NCBI GenBank assembly: GCA_023409795.1
Contig: JAEYQX010000107.1
Coordinates: 1 to 9,084, forward strand
Length of the DNA: 9,084 bases
Direction: 5' to 3'
DNA from: Pseudomonadota bacterium
Lineage (GTDB): Bacteria; Pseudomonadota; Alphaproteobacteria; Caulobacterales; Caulobacteraceae
Shown: positions 1 through 6,047 of the stretch, one piece after another
Layout: each line of letters opens with the position of its first letter
Position numbering within the stretch: the stretch's first letter is position 1
Notes under the pieces: model-generated
Seen by the model: only the letters and a program-made list of their open reading frames with translations
Told to the model about the DNA's origin: nothing
Databases searched by the model: none
Translations under genes and position numbers: made by a program

Positions 1-1221
1 CCGGCGGCAGGCCAGGTCATGGTCGGGCAGCAGGCCATCATTGACCCGCTCTATCGCCTCGTCGGCCCAGGACGCCAGCCGCCAGGTCAGGCCCTCGGCG
101 GTCTGGCGACGGTCGGATTCGCGCCCAAAGACCAGGGCCGGGCCCCGGCTCATGGAGACGATGCTCAGCAGGACCCGCGCCTTGGCCACCACCGCCTCGT
201 CCAGCGGCAGGTCCAGCCGGGGCACCGGTCGCTTCATCTTGCCCGCCAGGACCGAGGACTCCAGCGGCAGCAGGGCCAGCACCGTCTGCTCGGCGTCCAG
301 GTAGAGGTCGGACAGGAAGTGGGACACATCCTGGCGGGCCTGTCTCAGCACCGGCCCGCCGGTCGCATCGGCCCGCACCAGGGTCGAGGCATCGAACTCG
401 GCCAGGGTGTCGGAGACCCACACCAGGTGGCCGCGCAGCCCTGCCAGGTCCGGCTCGGGCGACAGGCGGTCAAAGGCCAGCATCGCCTGGGTTCGCGCCT
501 GCACCGCCTCGACCAGGCGCGCGGTGAACAGGCTGATGTCTTCCTCATTCACATGGGGCTCGCGGCCCACCAGGGGCATCACCTGGCCCAGGAGCCGCAG
601 GAACAGCCGCGCCTCGCGGGTGTGGGCAAACAGGATCTCCAGCAGCCGCCTGGGCCCCTCGGGCGAGATCGTCGCCGCCTGCTTCATCGCATACTTCAGG
701 TCTGCGGTCGCCGCAGCCGTCCCGCCCCTCAGCCACTCTTCCATGTGCCACAGGTGGCGACGCAGGACGCCGATCAGGTCAAGGCAGGCCGCCAGGCTCT
801 CGACCTCGTCCCGGCTGGCACCGGGCCAGACCTGGTCGGGATGGTCGCGCAGGTCCATGGCCGCGCTCAGGCACAGGCGGTCGGCCACGGTGCGCGAGAC
901 CTGGTCCCCGCGATCCAGCTGGGCCAGCAGGCCCGGTTCATGCCCGATCGCCGTGGCCCAGAGCCGGCCCCGCACCGCCGCCGGAAAGCTCAGCCCCGGC
1001 AGGCCGTCAGAGCGCGGCGAGAACAGGGGATCAAGCGGGGCCAGGACCAGCTCGCGGCGGTCGCGGTTGCGGGCTTCCTCGGCCGCCAGCTGGCGCAGTA
1101 TCCGGGCCTTGCCGCCCGCCATCCCGGCAGCCATGGCGTCCACCTGGGCCAGCATCGGGGTCGAGCACCGGGCCAGAAGCTCGGCCAGGGCGATACGCTG
1201 TGCGGCAGACAGGTCCGCCAT
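1..1221 (-). CDS. Unrecognised helix-rich cytoplasmic protein, C-terminus beyond window
   Basis: From ATG at 1221 the minus strand stays open for 407 codons to base 1, so only the N-terminal part is here and the stop lies outside. Coding is supported by strong G/C at third positions, a normal Leu/Ala-rich composition, and AGGAG five bases before the ATG. The plus-strand reading of the same stretch gives a Gln/His/Arg/Pro-rich antisense translation. The protein has no signal peptide or membrane segment and looks almost entirely alpha-helical. A less helical stretch near residues 62-80 reads PLDPLFSPRSDGLPGLSFP; Trp-rich HLWHMEEW lies near 156-163. I do not recognise a family and assign no function. 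It follows the histidine kinase gene on the same strand after 132 bases, so it may be read from the signalling operon or from its own promoter. The reading frame is secure; the role is unknown. Confidence 0.85.
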   Translation of the reverse strand, partial: MADLSAAQRIALAELLARCSTPMLAQVDAMAAGMAGGKARILRQLAAEEARNRDRRELVLAPLDPLFSPRSDGLPGLSFPAAVRGRLWATAIGHEPGLLAQLDRGDQVSRTVADRLCLSAAMDLRDHPDQVWPGASRDEVESLAACLDLIGVLRRHLWHMEEWLRGGTAAATADLKYAMKQAATISPEGPRRLLEILFAHTREARLFLRLLGQVMPLVGREPHVNEEDISLFTARLVEAVQARTQAMLAFDRLSPEPDLAGLRGHLVWVSDTLAEFDASTLVRADATGGPVLRQARQDVSHFLSDLYLDAEQTVLALLPLESSVLAGKMKRPVPRLDLPLDEAVVAKARVLLSIVSMSRGPALVFGRESDRRQTAEGLTWRLASWADEAIERVNDGLLPDHDLACRR

Positions 1222-1353
1222 GACTACTCCTGAGCCTTACCTACGCTGGGCCAAGCAACCGTCCTGACAAGCTGGACCGCCCGCCCTTCTAGAAGCCGGA
1301 TCGGGTCCAGGTCCAGTGCAGCGGCAAAGATGCCGTCGCCCCGCCCGGCGGCC
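1222..1353 (-). other. Gap between kinase gene and the partial gene
   Basis: 132 bases. AGGAG serves the partial gene. On the minus strand TTGTCA (1265-1270) is a 5/6 match to a -35 but is not followed by a clear -10 at 16-18 bp, and TTCTAGAA (1287-1294) is a short palindrome. No intrinsic terminator for the kinase operon is visible, so readthrough into the partial gene is plausible. Confidence 0.4.
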
Positions 1354-2805
1354 TCAGCCCTCGGCGGCGGGCAGGTCCAGGATCACCTTCAGCCCGCCCA
1401 TGTCGCTGTCGCCCAGGGTGACGCGGCCGCCATAGGCCTTGGTCAGGTCATCGACGATCGACAGGCCCAGGCCCGTGCCGGGCGTGGCCTCGTCCATGCG
1501 GGTGCCGCGTTTCAGGGCCGCGTCGCGCTGGTCCGCCGGCAGGCCGGGGCCATCATCCTCGACCACGACGATCATCTGCCCCGGCAGCGAGCCCCCGGCC
1601 GAGATCCTGACCCGACGCCGCGCCCACTTGGCGGCGTTCTCCATCAGGTTGCCCAGGATTTCCTGCAGGTCCTGCCGCTCGCCACGAAAGGCCAACTCGT
1701 CAGGGGCCCGCCAGTCGATCTCGATGCCCTTGTCCTCGAACACCCGCTCCAGCATGACGGCCAGCTCGTCGATGACGTCGCCGACCGGGGTGCGTTCGCC
1801 CAGGCCATGGGCCGCGCGCGCCGCCGCCCGGGCCCGGCGCAGGTGGTGATCGACCTGGTCCTGCATGACCCGGGTCTGCTTGCGCACCATGTCGGGCAGG
1901 CTGCCCTCCTGGTTCCCGGCCTCGGCCAGCATGACCGCCAGCGGCGTCTTCAGCGCATGGGCCAGGTTGCCGACGTGGGTGCGCTGGCGCTCCACCGTCT
2001 CCTGGTTATGGGCCAGCAGGCGGTTGACCTGCTCGGCCAGGGGCTGGATCTCCAGCGGATACTGGCCCTCCACCCGGTTGGAGCGGCCCTTGCGGACATC
2101 GGAAATCTCGTCGCCCAGGTCGAACAGGGGCCGCAGCCCCACCCGCACCTGGACAAAGACCGCCGTCACCAGGCCTGCGCCCAGCAGCAGCATGGCGATC
2201 CAGGTCACCGTGGCGAACTGGCGGGTGTCGGCGTCGATGTCGGAACGGTCGATCCCGGCAAAGAAGGCCACCGGCGCGGTGCGGCCCGGCAACTGCTTCA
2301 TGCTGGCGGCGATCCTGAGCGGCTCGCCCTTGGGGCCGTCCTCGGCATTATAGCTGATGGTCTGACCAAAGGCCGCCTGCAGCCGCTGGCCCAGGTCCGG
2401 GTCGTGGTCCAGGTCCGCATCCCCCAGCGAGGCCGAACGGGCCAGAACCTCGACGCGGTCGTCCTCGCCCAGTTCGGCCACCATCCAGTATTTGCCGGAC
2501 AAGAGGCGCTGGGTGCGCGCATCCTGGATCTCGCCGATAAAGACTTCCCCCTCGGGGGTGATGGTGGCGGCGACCACGGCCTCATCAATCGTCTCGCCCA
2601 GCATATTGCCCAGGCGTCTCAGTGCCGATTCCTGGAACACGGACGTCAGGATGATGCCGGTCACCACCAGGGCGATCAGGATCCAGGCCGAGGCCAGCCA
2701 GATCAGGCGGCGGGTCAGCGACTTGCCGGGACGGCCCAGCCAGCGCCCCCACTCGCGCCCGGCGGCAGAGGGCCGGGTCAGCGCATCCCCTGGGGTATCA
2801 CCCAT
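1354..2805 (-). CDS. PhoQ-like membrane sensor histidine kinase
   Basis: Two-component sensor kinase of 483 residues, expected in the inner membrane, that should autophosphorylate and pass phosphate to the regulator encoded just upstream. Visible layout: a short cytoplasmic N-terminus, TM1 about 34-57, a periplasmic sensor about 58-198 with acidic stretches (GEDD near 113-116 and DADLDHDPD near 129-137), TM2 about 199-219, HAMP-like linker about 220-270, H-box LAHALKTPLAV with His283, N-box NLMENAAKW (386-394), G1 box EDDGPGLP (416-423) and G2 box GTGLGLSI (443-450). All catalytic boxes are intact. The LAHALKTPLAV H-box is typical of the PhoQ-like kinase group. The ATG lies 3 bases after the regulator's stop, so the two are translated together. 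The ligand cannot be read from the sequence; a cation or envelope-stress signal is only a guess from the acidic sensor and the PepSY neighbour. Confidence 0.93.
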   Translation of the reverse strand: MGDTPGDALTRPSAAGREWGRWLGRPGKSLTRRLIWLASAWILIALVVTGIILTSVFQESALRRLGNMLGETIDEAVVAATITPEGEVFIGEIQDARTQRLLSGKYWMVAELGEDDRVEVLARSASLGDADLDHDPDLGQRLQAAFGQTISYNAEDGPKGEPLRIAASMKQLPGRTAPVAFFAGIDRSDIDADTRQFATVTWIAMLLLGAGLVTAVFVQVRVGLRPLFDLGDEISDVRKGRSNRVEGQYPLEIQPLAEQVNRLLAHNQETVERQRTHVGNLAHALKTPLAVMLAEAGNQEGSLPDMVRKQTRVMQDQVDHHLRRARAAARAAHGLGERTPVGDVIDELAVMLERVFEDKGIEIDWRAPDELAFRGERQDLQEILGNLMENAAKWARRRVRISAGGSLPGQMIVVVEDDGPGLPADQRDAALKRGTRMDEATPGTGLGLSIVDDLTKAYGGRVTLGDSDMGGLKVILDLPAAEG

Positions 2806-2808
2806 GGA

Positions 2809-3489
2809 TCAGGCAGCCGTGCTTTCACCGGCCAGAGGCGACAGGCGATAGCCCAGGCCGCGCACCGTCTCGATCCGGTCGGGGCCGATCTTCTTTCTCA
2901 GGCGACCGACAAAGACCTCGATGGTGTTGGAATCGCGGTCGAAATCCTGGTCATAGAGGTGTTCGACCAGCTCGGTGCGGCTGATCACCCGTCCCTGGTG
3001 CATCATCAGGTAGTGCAGCAGGCGGTATTCCAACGAGGTCAGGCGCAGGGGCTCGCCATTGACGGTGGCCCGCGCCGCGCGCGGATCGAGCCGCAGCCCG
3101 CCGCAGGTCAGGGTCGCCGAGGCATGGCCGGCCGAACGGCGCAGCAGGGCGCGCAGCCGCGCCAGCAGCTCCTCGGTATGGAAGGGCTTGGTCAGGTAGT
3201 CATCGGCCCCGGCGTCAAAGCCGGACACCTTGTCCGACCAGGCTGCACGCGCCGTCAGGATCAGGACCGGCGTGGTCTTGCCCTCGCGCCGCCAGCGCTC
3301 CAGCACCGAGACGCCGTCGATCTTGGGCAGGCCCAGGTCCAGCACCACCACGTCATAGGGCTCGGTATCGCCCAGGAACCAGGCTTCCTCGCCGTCGGGG
3401 GCGTGATCCACGGCATAGCCAGCATCGGACAGGGCCGTCTTCAGCTGACGCGACAGGTCAACATCATCTTCAACCAGCAATACGCGCAT
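2809..3489 (-). CDS. OmpR/PhoP-family response regulator
   Basis: DNA-binding response regulator of 226 residues, the normal length for the OmpR class. The receiver domain (about 1-118) has the acidic pair EDD at 7-9, phospho-acceptor Asp51 in VLDLGLP, the conserved Thr79 in LILTA and Lys101 in YLTKPF. The winged-helix domain (about 128-220) carries the usual LTSLEYRLLHYL, RTELVEHLY and RGLGYRL signatures, including the NTIEVFVGRLRKKI recognition-helix region. It sits between the PepSY gene and the kinase. Its ATG overlaps the PepSY stop by one base (TGATG), and the kinase starts 3 bases after its stop. It is closest in style to PhoP/QseB-type regulators. Such proteins bind two hexamers spaced 11 bp apart; matching hexamer pairs lie in the intergenic region at 3906-3922 and 4062-4101, suggesting autoregulation. 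The target set is otherwise unknown. Confidence 0.95.
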   Translation of the reverse strand: MRVLLVEDDVDLSRQLKTALSDAGYAVDHAPDGEEAWFLGDTEPYDVVVLDLGLPKIDGVSVLERWRREGKTTPVLILTARAAWSDKVSGFDAGADDYLTKPFHTEELLARLRALLRRSAGHASATLTCGGLRLDPRAARATVNGEPLRLTSLEYRLLHYLMMHQGRVISRTELVEHLYDQDFDRDSNTIEVFVGRLRKKIGPDRIETVRGLGYRLSPLAGESTAA

Positions 3490-3881
3490 CAGTCGCCCCG
3501 AACCCGGCCCGACTTGCCATCGACCGGAATGTCTGAAACCCGGCCGCCGGGGTATTCCCAGCGCACCACATAATCCCCGCCCTGCTCGCGCACGCCCAGC
3601 ATACGGCCCGGACGGTTCTGCTGCACCCGGCGCGCCACAGCGCCCGGATTGACGCTGGGGCCGCCATCGCCCCGCTCGGCCCGATCACCGCGCGCGTTGC
3701 GGGCATAGCGGCCGCCCCGGTCATCGCCACGGTCCGGGCTGCCACGATAGTCACGGGATTGCTCACGGCGATCCCCGCCGCGATCGCGGTCGCGGTCGCG
3801 GTCGCGCGATTGAGCCATCGCGTCCGTCAGCGGTAGGACTGCGATCAGGCCAGCTAGCAGGAGGGCTCGAATGGACATCAT
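3489..3881 (-). CDS. Secreted PepSY-domain protein, first gene of signalling operon
   Basis: Small periplasmic protein of 130 residues. A signal peptide covers about 1-23 (hydrophobic LLLAGLIAVLPL, then the AMA-Q cleavage site). Residues about 25-75 are a low-complexity Arg/Asp/Gly linker that begins with Arg-Asp dipeptides written by a hexanucleotide repeat. The C-terminal 55 residues form a PepSY-like domain (ARRVQQNRPGRMLGVREQ, then YVVRWEYPGGRVSDIPVDGKSGRV). PepSY proteins are often found beside two-component systems in proteobacteria and are thought to modulate the sensor or periplasmic proteases; the function here is inferred from that association. The stop overlaps the regulator ATG. 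Two adjacent ATGs (3881 and 3878) could start translation. No clear Shine-Dalgarno precedes either, which would fit a leaderless or nearly leaderless mRNA. The PepSY call is good; its mechanistic role is open. Confidence 0.88.
   Translation of the reverse strand: MMSIRALLLAGLIAVLPLTDAMAQSRDRDRDRDRGGDRREQSRDYRGSPDRGDDRGGRYARNARGDRAERGDGGPSVNPGAVARRVQQNRPGRMLGVREQGGDYVVRWEYPGGRVSDIPVDGKSGRVRGD
3782..3805 (-). repeat. Hexanucleotide repeat coding for Arg-Asp dipeptides
   Basis: Four consecutive hexamers (plus-strand GATCGC followed by three GGTCGC) lie within the PepSY gene and encode the RDRDRDRD run just after the signal peptide. A 6-base unit changes the linker length without shifting the frame, so copy changes would alter length rather than switch the gene off. 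Confidence 0.8.
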
Positions 3882-3890
3882 GCAACGGGG

Positions 3891-3896
3891 TCTAAA
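3891..3896 (-). promoter_or_regulatory. Possible -10 element of the signalling operon
   Basis: On the minus strand TTTAGA lies 9 bases downstream of the GTTCAG pair at 3906-3922 and about 10 bases before the first ATG. Transcription from here would give an almost leaderless mRNA, consistent with the missing Shine-Dalgarno. Competing candidates are GCTAGATT at 3927-3934, which fits the Caulobacter GCTAnAWC pattern, and a perfect TATAAT at 3956-3961. Neither has a recognisable -35 at 16-18 bp. Confidence 0.3.
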
Positions 3897-3905
3897 TCCA
3901 GCCCT

Positions 3906-3922
3906 CTGAACAGGGGCTGAAC
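3906..3922 (-). promoter_or_regulatory. OmpR-type direct repeat upstream of the PepSY/regulator/kinase operon
   Basis: A perfect hexamer pair, GTTCAG-N5-GTTCAG read in the direction of the operon (CTGAAC-N5-CTGAAC on the plus strand), has an 11-bp start-to-start spacing. One helical turn between half-sites is the standard geometry for OmpR/PhoP-family dimers. It ends 25 bases before the PepSY ATG, so it is a natural autoregulatory site for the neighbouring regulator. Binding is inferred from geometry and position only. Confidence 0.5.
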
Positions 3923-3955
3923 GCGCAATCTAGCGAGGTTCATCTAAAGAGGGAA

Positions 3956-3961
3956 ATTATA
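3956..3961 (-). promoter_or_regulatory. TATAAT -10 match without a clear -35
   Basis: The minus strand reads TATAAT here, 75 bases before the PepSY ATG. The 16-18 bp distance points to G/C-rich sequence that does not resemble TTGACA, so it would need an activator or is a chance match in an AT-rich patch. Confidence 0.3.
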
Positions 3962-3998
3962 CGCTCAGGCTTCAAGCCCGCCCAGTGACCCGCGCTGT

Positions 3999-4034
3999 GG
4001 CCCGGCGGGGGGCCCGGCGGGGGGCCCGGCGAGC
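3999..4034. repeat. GC-rich 12-bp tandem repeat
   Basis: Just under three copies of GGCCCGGCGGGG (3999-4010, 4011-4022, and 4023-4034, which matches only for its first eight bases). It lies in the middle of the divergent intergenic region. It is rich in G runs, could form strong secondary structure, and may vary in copy number between strains. Confidence 0.8.
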
Positions 4035-4061
4035 ACCTCGCCTTACAAACTTCTCATGCTG

Positions 4062-4101
4062 ATGAACCCAAACTGAAACGGGCTGTTCAGATGCGGCTCA
4101 G
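4062..4101 (+). promoter_or_regulatory. Facing hexamer pairs upstream of the secreted helical protein gene
   Basis: Two hexamer pairs at 11-bp pitch face each other: ATGAAC-N5-CTGAAA at 4062-4078 and GTTCAG-N5-GCTCAG at 4085-4101. The second has the same orientation relative to the downstream gene as the perfect GTTCAG pair has relative to the kinase operon. Each pair carries one or two mismatches to GTTCAG/CTGAAC, so this is weaker than the 3906-3922 site. If both are real, one regulator would control both divergent units. No convincing -10 was found downstream. Confidence 0.4.
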
Positions 4102-4154
4102 CCGCCGGGTGGTCTTCTTGGCCTCGACGCAGCCAGTCCGGTTGCGACGTTCCC

Positions 4155-4160
4155 AAGGAG
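4155..4160 (+). promoter_or_regulatory. Strong ribosome binding site
   Basis: AAGGAG seven bases before the ATG at 4168 is a near-consensus Shine-Dalgarno sequence and supports this start. Confidence 0.85.
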
Positions 4161-4167
4161 CCCGTCC

Positions 4168-4542
4168 ATGAAGAAACTGCTCATCCCCGCCCTGGCCGTC
4201 GCTGTCGCCTCGACTGCCCTGCCCGCCGCGGCCCAGTCCTATCACGGCCCGTCGCGCAGCCCGGCCTATGCCCAGAACCATGGTGGCTGGCAGGCCATCA
4301 GCCAGCGCAAGGTCCAGCTGGATCGCCGCATCGACCAGGGCCTGCGCAACCGCCAGCTCTCGGCCCGCGAGGCTTCGCGCCTCAAGTCCGAGCTGATGGG
4401 CCTGGTCCGCCTGGAGCGCCAGTATCAGCGCGGTGGCCTTGACCGGGCCGAGCGCCGCGAGCTGGACCGTCGCTACGATCTGCTCGAGGCCAAGGTCCGT
4501 CGCGAGCGCGCCGATGGCAACCACCGCCCGTCGCGCCGCTGA
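4168..4542 (+). CDS. Small secreted helical protein, divergent from the two-component operon
   Basis: A 124-residue protein with a clear signal peptide (MKKLLIPALAVAVAS, cleavage near AAA-Q at about 22-23) that should release it into the periplasm. The mature part is charged and helical from about 41 to 113. It appears to contain a duplicated motif: RQLSAREASRLKSEL near 62-76 and GGLDRAERRELDRRY near 89-103, each a turn with Leu, an acidic cap and a following helix. AAGGAG lies seven bases before the ATG, which fixes the start. An intrinsic terminator follows, so it is a single-gene unit. Small secreted helical proteins beside two-component systems recall CpxP/Spy/ZraP in layout, but I see no LTxxQ motif and do not claim homology. 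The function is unknown; an envelope or stress role is inferred only from context. Confidence 0.88.
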   Translation: MKKLLIPALAVAVASTALPAAAQSYHGPSRSPAYAQNHGGWQAISQRKVQLDRRIDQGLRNRQLSAREASRLKSELMGLVRLERQYQRGGLDRAERRELDRRYDLLEAKVRRERADGNHRPSRR

Positions 4543-4578
4543 GCAAGCGCGGCACCCTCACACTGAACCCGAGACCCT

Positions 4579-4611
4579 GGCGCACCTCCGAAAGGCGGTG
4601 CGCCTTTTTTT
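4579..4611 (+). terminator. Intrinsic terminator after the secreted helical protein gene
   Basis: GGCGCACC at 4579-4586 pairs perfectly with GGTGCGCC at 4597-4604. Two further C-G pairs after one mismatch close a GAAA tetraloop, and seven T's follow directly at 4605-4611. This is a textbook Rho-independent terminator for plus-strand transcription. In the other direction no T run follows the stem, so it should not stop transcription of the nucleotidyltransferase gene, whose stop is only a few bases away. Confidence 0.95.
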
Positions 4612-4614
4612 CTG

Positions 4615-5181
4615 TCAGTCCCGGATCCTCAGCTCGGGCCAGCGCTGGCGCAGCTTGGCCGTGATGGCCGCCCAGCCGGCCGCCCGTCCCCGCTCGGGAT
4701 TGGGCCGCACCACCAGGTCAAACACGTCCTGCAGGCCAAAGGGAGCCACCACGCTGAGGCGGTCGTCCGCCTCCAGGCGCACGCCCACGGCAAAGGCCGG
4801 GGCGACGAACCGCGACGGGGCCTCGTCGGTGCAGGCCAGGGCCTCATAGTCCTCGCCGAAATGCGCCTTGAACCACAGGTGCACCCGGGCCTGGTTGCGC
4901 ACCTCGACCTGGTCCTTCAGCGGCGCGTCAAAGGCGGCGGCGACCCGCTTGATCCAGACGTCCTCGGCGTCCCAGCTGGTGTCGGGGTCGAAATAGCCGA
5001 TGTCATAGTCGCGCACGCCATAGCCGGCCTCGCGCCCGGTCCGGTCGTTCCACACCGCCTGATAGACCGCACCCGAGAACAGCCGCCAGTCAGGCAGGCC
5101 CAGATCGCGCACGGTCTGCAGCACCTGCATCACTGCCGGGTCACGGCGCAGGATGGCGGTCAGTTTTTGTTCCAGATCCAC
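4615..5181 (-). CDS. Nucleotidyltransferase-like family protein (PF06042/DUF925 type)
   Basis: A 188-residue protein with the pattern of the NTP_transf_6 nucleotidyltransferase-like family: SGAVYQAVWND (36-46), RDYDIGYFD (57-65) supplying the acidic pair, RNQARVHLWF (95-104), AFAVGVRL (129-136) and APFGLQDVFDLVVRPNP (146-162). Length and motif order fit the family. Its substrate is unknown, although the fold suggests transfer of a nucleotide to some acceptor. The start is taken as GTG at 5181, preceded by AAAGG seven bases upstream and lying two bases after the thiD stop. The frame stays open upstream through thiD, but that part is an out-of-frame antisense-like reading and not protein. The tight spacing implies translation coupled to thiD. 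No biochemical link to thiamine is known to me. Confidence 0.85.
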   Translation of the reverse strand: MDLEQKLTAILRRDPAVMQVLQTVRDLGLPDWRLFSGAVYQAVWNDRTGREAGYGVRDYDIGYFDPDTSWDAEDVWIKRVAAAFDAPLKDQVEVRNQARVHLWFKAHFGEDYEALACTDEAPSRFVAPAFAVGVRLEADDRLSVVAPFGLQDVFDLVVRPNPERGRAAGWAAITAKLRQRWPELRIRD

Positions 5182-5183
5182 GC

Positions 5184-5987
5184 TCAGGCCTTTCGCACCG
5201 GCCAGGCATGGTCCAGCGGGCCATGGCCCTGGCCCAGCCCGGGCGCGCGGCGGATGGCCTCGGCGACATAGGCCCAGCCCTCGGCCACCGCCACCGGCAG
5301 CGGCAGGCCCCTGGCGATCCCGGCGGCACAGGCACTGGCCAGGGTGCAGCCGGTGCCATGGGTGTGGCGCGTGTCCAGCCGCTCGCTTTCCAGCACGGTC
5401 TCGCCCTCGCCGGTCATCAGCAGGTCCAGCACCTTGTCGCCGGGCACATGGCCGCCCTTCATCAGCACCGCGCCGGCCCCCATCTCCAGCAGGGCCTCGC
5501 CCGCCCGGCGCTGGCCGTCCAGATCGCGCACCTCCAGCCCCGTCAAGGCCTCGGCCTCGGGCGCATTGGGGGTCAGCAGGGTGGCGCGCGGCACCATCAG
5601 GCGACGCACCGCCTCGATCGCCTGCTCGGCCAGCAGGGGCGATCCGCCCTTGGCGATCATCACCGGGTCCACCACCGCCGGCACGCCGGCCGCATAGTCG
5701 ATGATCTCGGCCACGGTCTGCACCACCTCGACCGAGCCCAGCATCCCGGTCTTCAGGCAGTCCGCCCCGATGTCGTCCAGCACCACCCTGGCCTGGGCCT
5801 CGATCACGTCGAGCGGCAGCGGATGGACCCCGTGCACCCCCAGGGTGTTCTGGATGGTCACGGCCGTGATCGCAGTGGCAGCGAACCCGCCCAGCAGGGT
5901 GACCGCCTTGATATCGGCCTGAATGCCTGCGCCCCCGCCTGAATCCGATCCTGCCAGGATCAGAACCCGTCCTCTGGGTCCGCTCAT
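5184..5987 (-). CDS. thiD: Hydroxymethylpyrimidine/phosphomethylpyrimidine kinase
   Basis: Phosphorylates HMP and HMP-phosphate to HMP-diphosphate, the pyrimidine half of thiamine, in the cytoplasm. At 267 residues it matches the usual size of bacterial ThiD and belongs to the ribokinase-like fold. Visible signatures: LAGSDSGGGAGIQADIK (11-27, HMP-binding N-terminus), AVTIQNT (42-48), CLKTGMLG (77-84), VVDPVM (105-110), LLTPNAPEAEAL (137-148), MKGGH (176-180) and HGTGCTLASA (210-219), with Cys214 at the position of the ThiD catalytic cysteine. The ATG at 5987 is chosen because MSGPRGRVLILAGSD is the normal N-terminus and GGAG lies six bases upstream. The frame remains open to 6119, but that extension lacks family features and runs through the promoter. 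No other thiamine genes are in the window. PdxK-type activity on pyridoxal is possible in this family but less likely. Confidence 0.96.
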   Translation of the reverse strand: MSGPRGRVLILAGSDSGGGAGIQADIKAVTLLGGFAATAITAVTIQNTLGVHGVHPLPLDVIEAQARVVLDDIGADCLKTGMLGSVEVVQTVAEIIDYAAGVPAVVDPVMIAKGGSPLLAEQAIEAVRRLMVPRATLLTPNAPEAEALTGLEVRDLDGQRRAGEALLEMGAGAVLMKGGHVPGDKVLDLLMTGEGETVLESERLDTRHTHGTGCTLASACAAGIARGLPLPVAVAEGWAYVAEAIRRAPGLGQGHGPLDHAWPVRKA

Positions 5988-6006
5988 GCCACACTCCCGT
6001 CCTTCA

Positions 6007-6024
6007 GCTATTGGGCGCAATAGC
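6007..6024. promoter_or_regulatory. Palindrome over the thiD -10 region
   Basis: GCTATTG and CAATAGC form perfect 7-bp arms around GGCG, covering the -10 element and probable transcription start of thiD. A protein bound here would block the promoter. A small hairpin at the RNA 5' end is the alternative. Confidence 0.45.
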
Positions 6025-6047
6025 CCTGCTCTGCCCGGTGAAATCAA
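6019..6047 (-). promoter_or_regulatory. Sigma-70-type promoter of thiD
   Basis: On the minus strand TTGATT (6042-6047) and GCTATT (6019-6024) are separated by exactly 17 bp. The -10 continues as GCTATTGC and resembles the Caulobacter GCTAnAWC form. Transcription would start near 6012, leaving a leader of about 25 bases, too short for a TPP riboswitch. Confidence 0.65.

Noticed and set aside
19..1233. Long plus-strand frame (404 codons) opposite the partial gene
   Set aside because: Its translation is dominated by Gln, His, Arg, Gly and Pro, as expected for the antisense of a GC-rich gene. The minus frame has normal composition and a Shine-Dalgarno.
1330..3573. Plus-strand frame of 747 codons
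   Set aside because: It spans the antisense of both the kinase and the regulator, whose catalytic motifs are complete. The composition is antisense-like.
4615..5994. Fusion of a thiD-region frame with the nucleotidyltransferase (459 codons)
   Set aside because: The N-terminal 270 residues are thiD read in the wrong frame (Gly/Arg-rich, no motifs). thiD itself is intact in another frame, and the GTG at 5181 has a proper Shine-Dalgarno.
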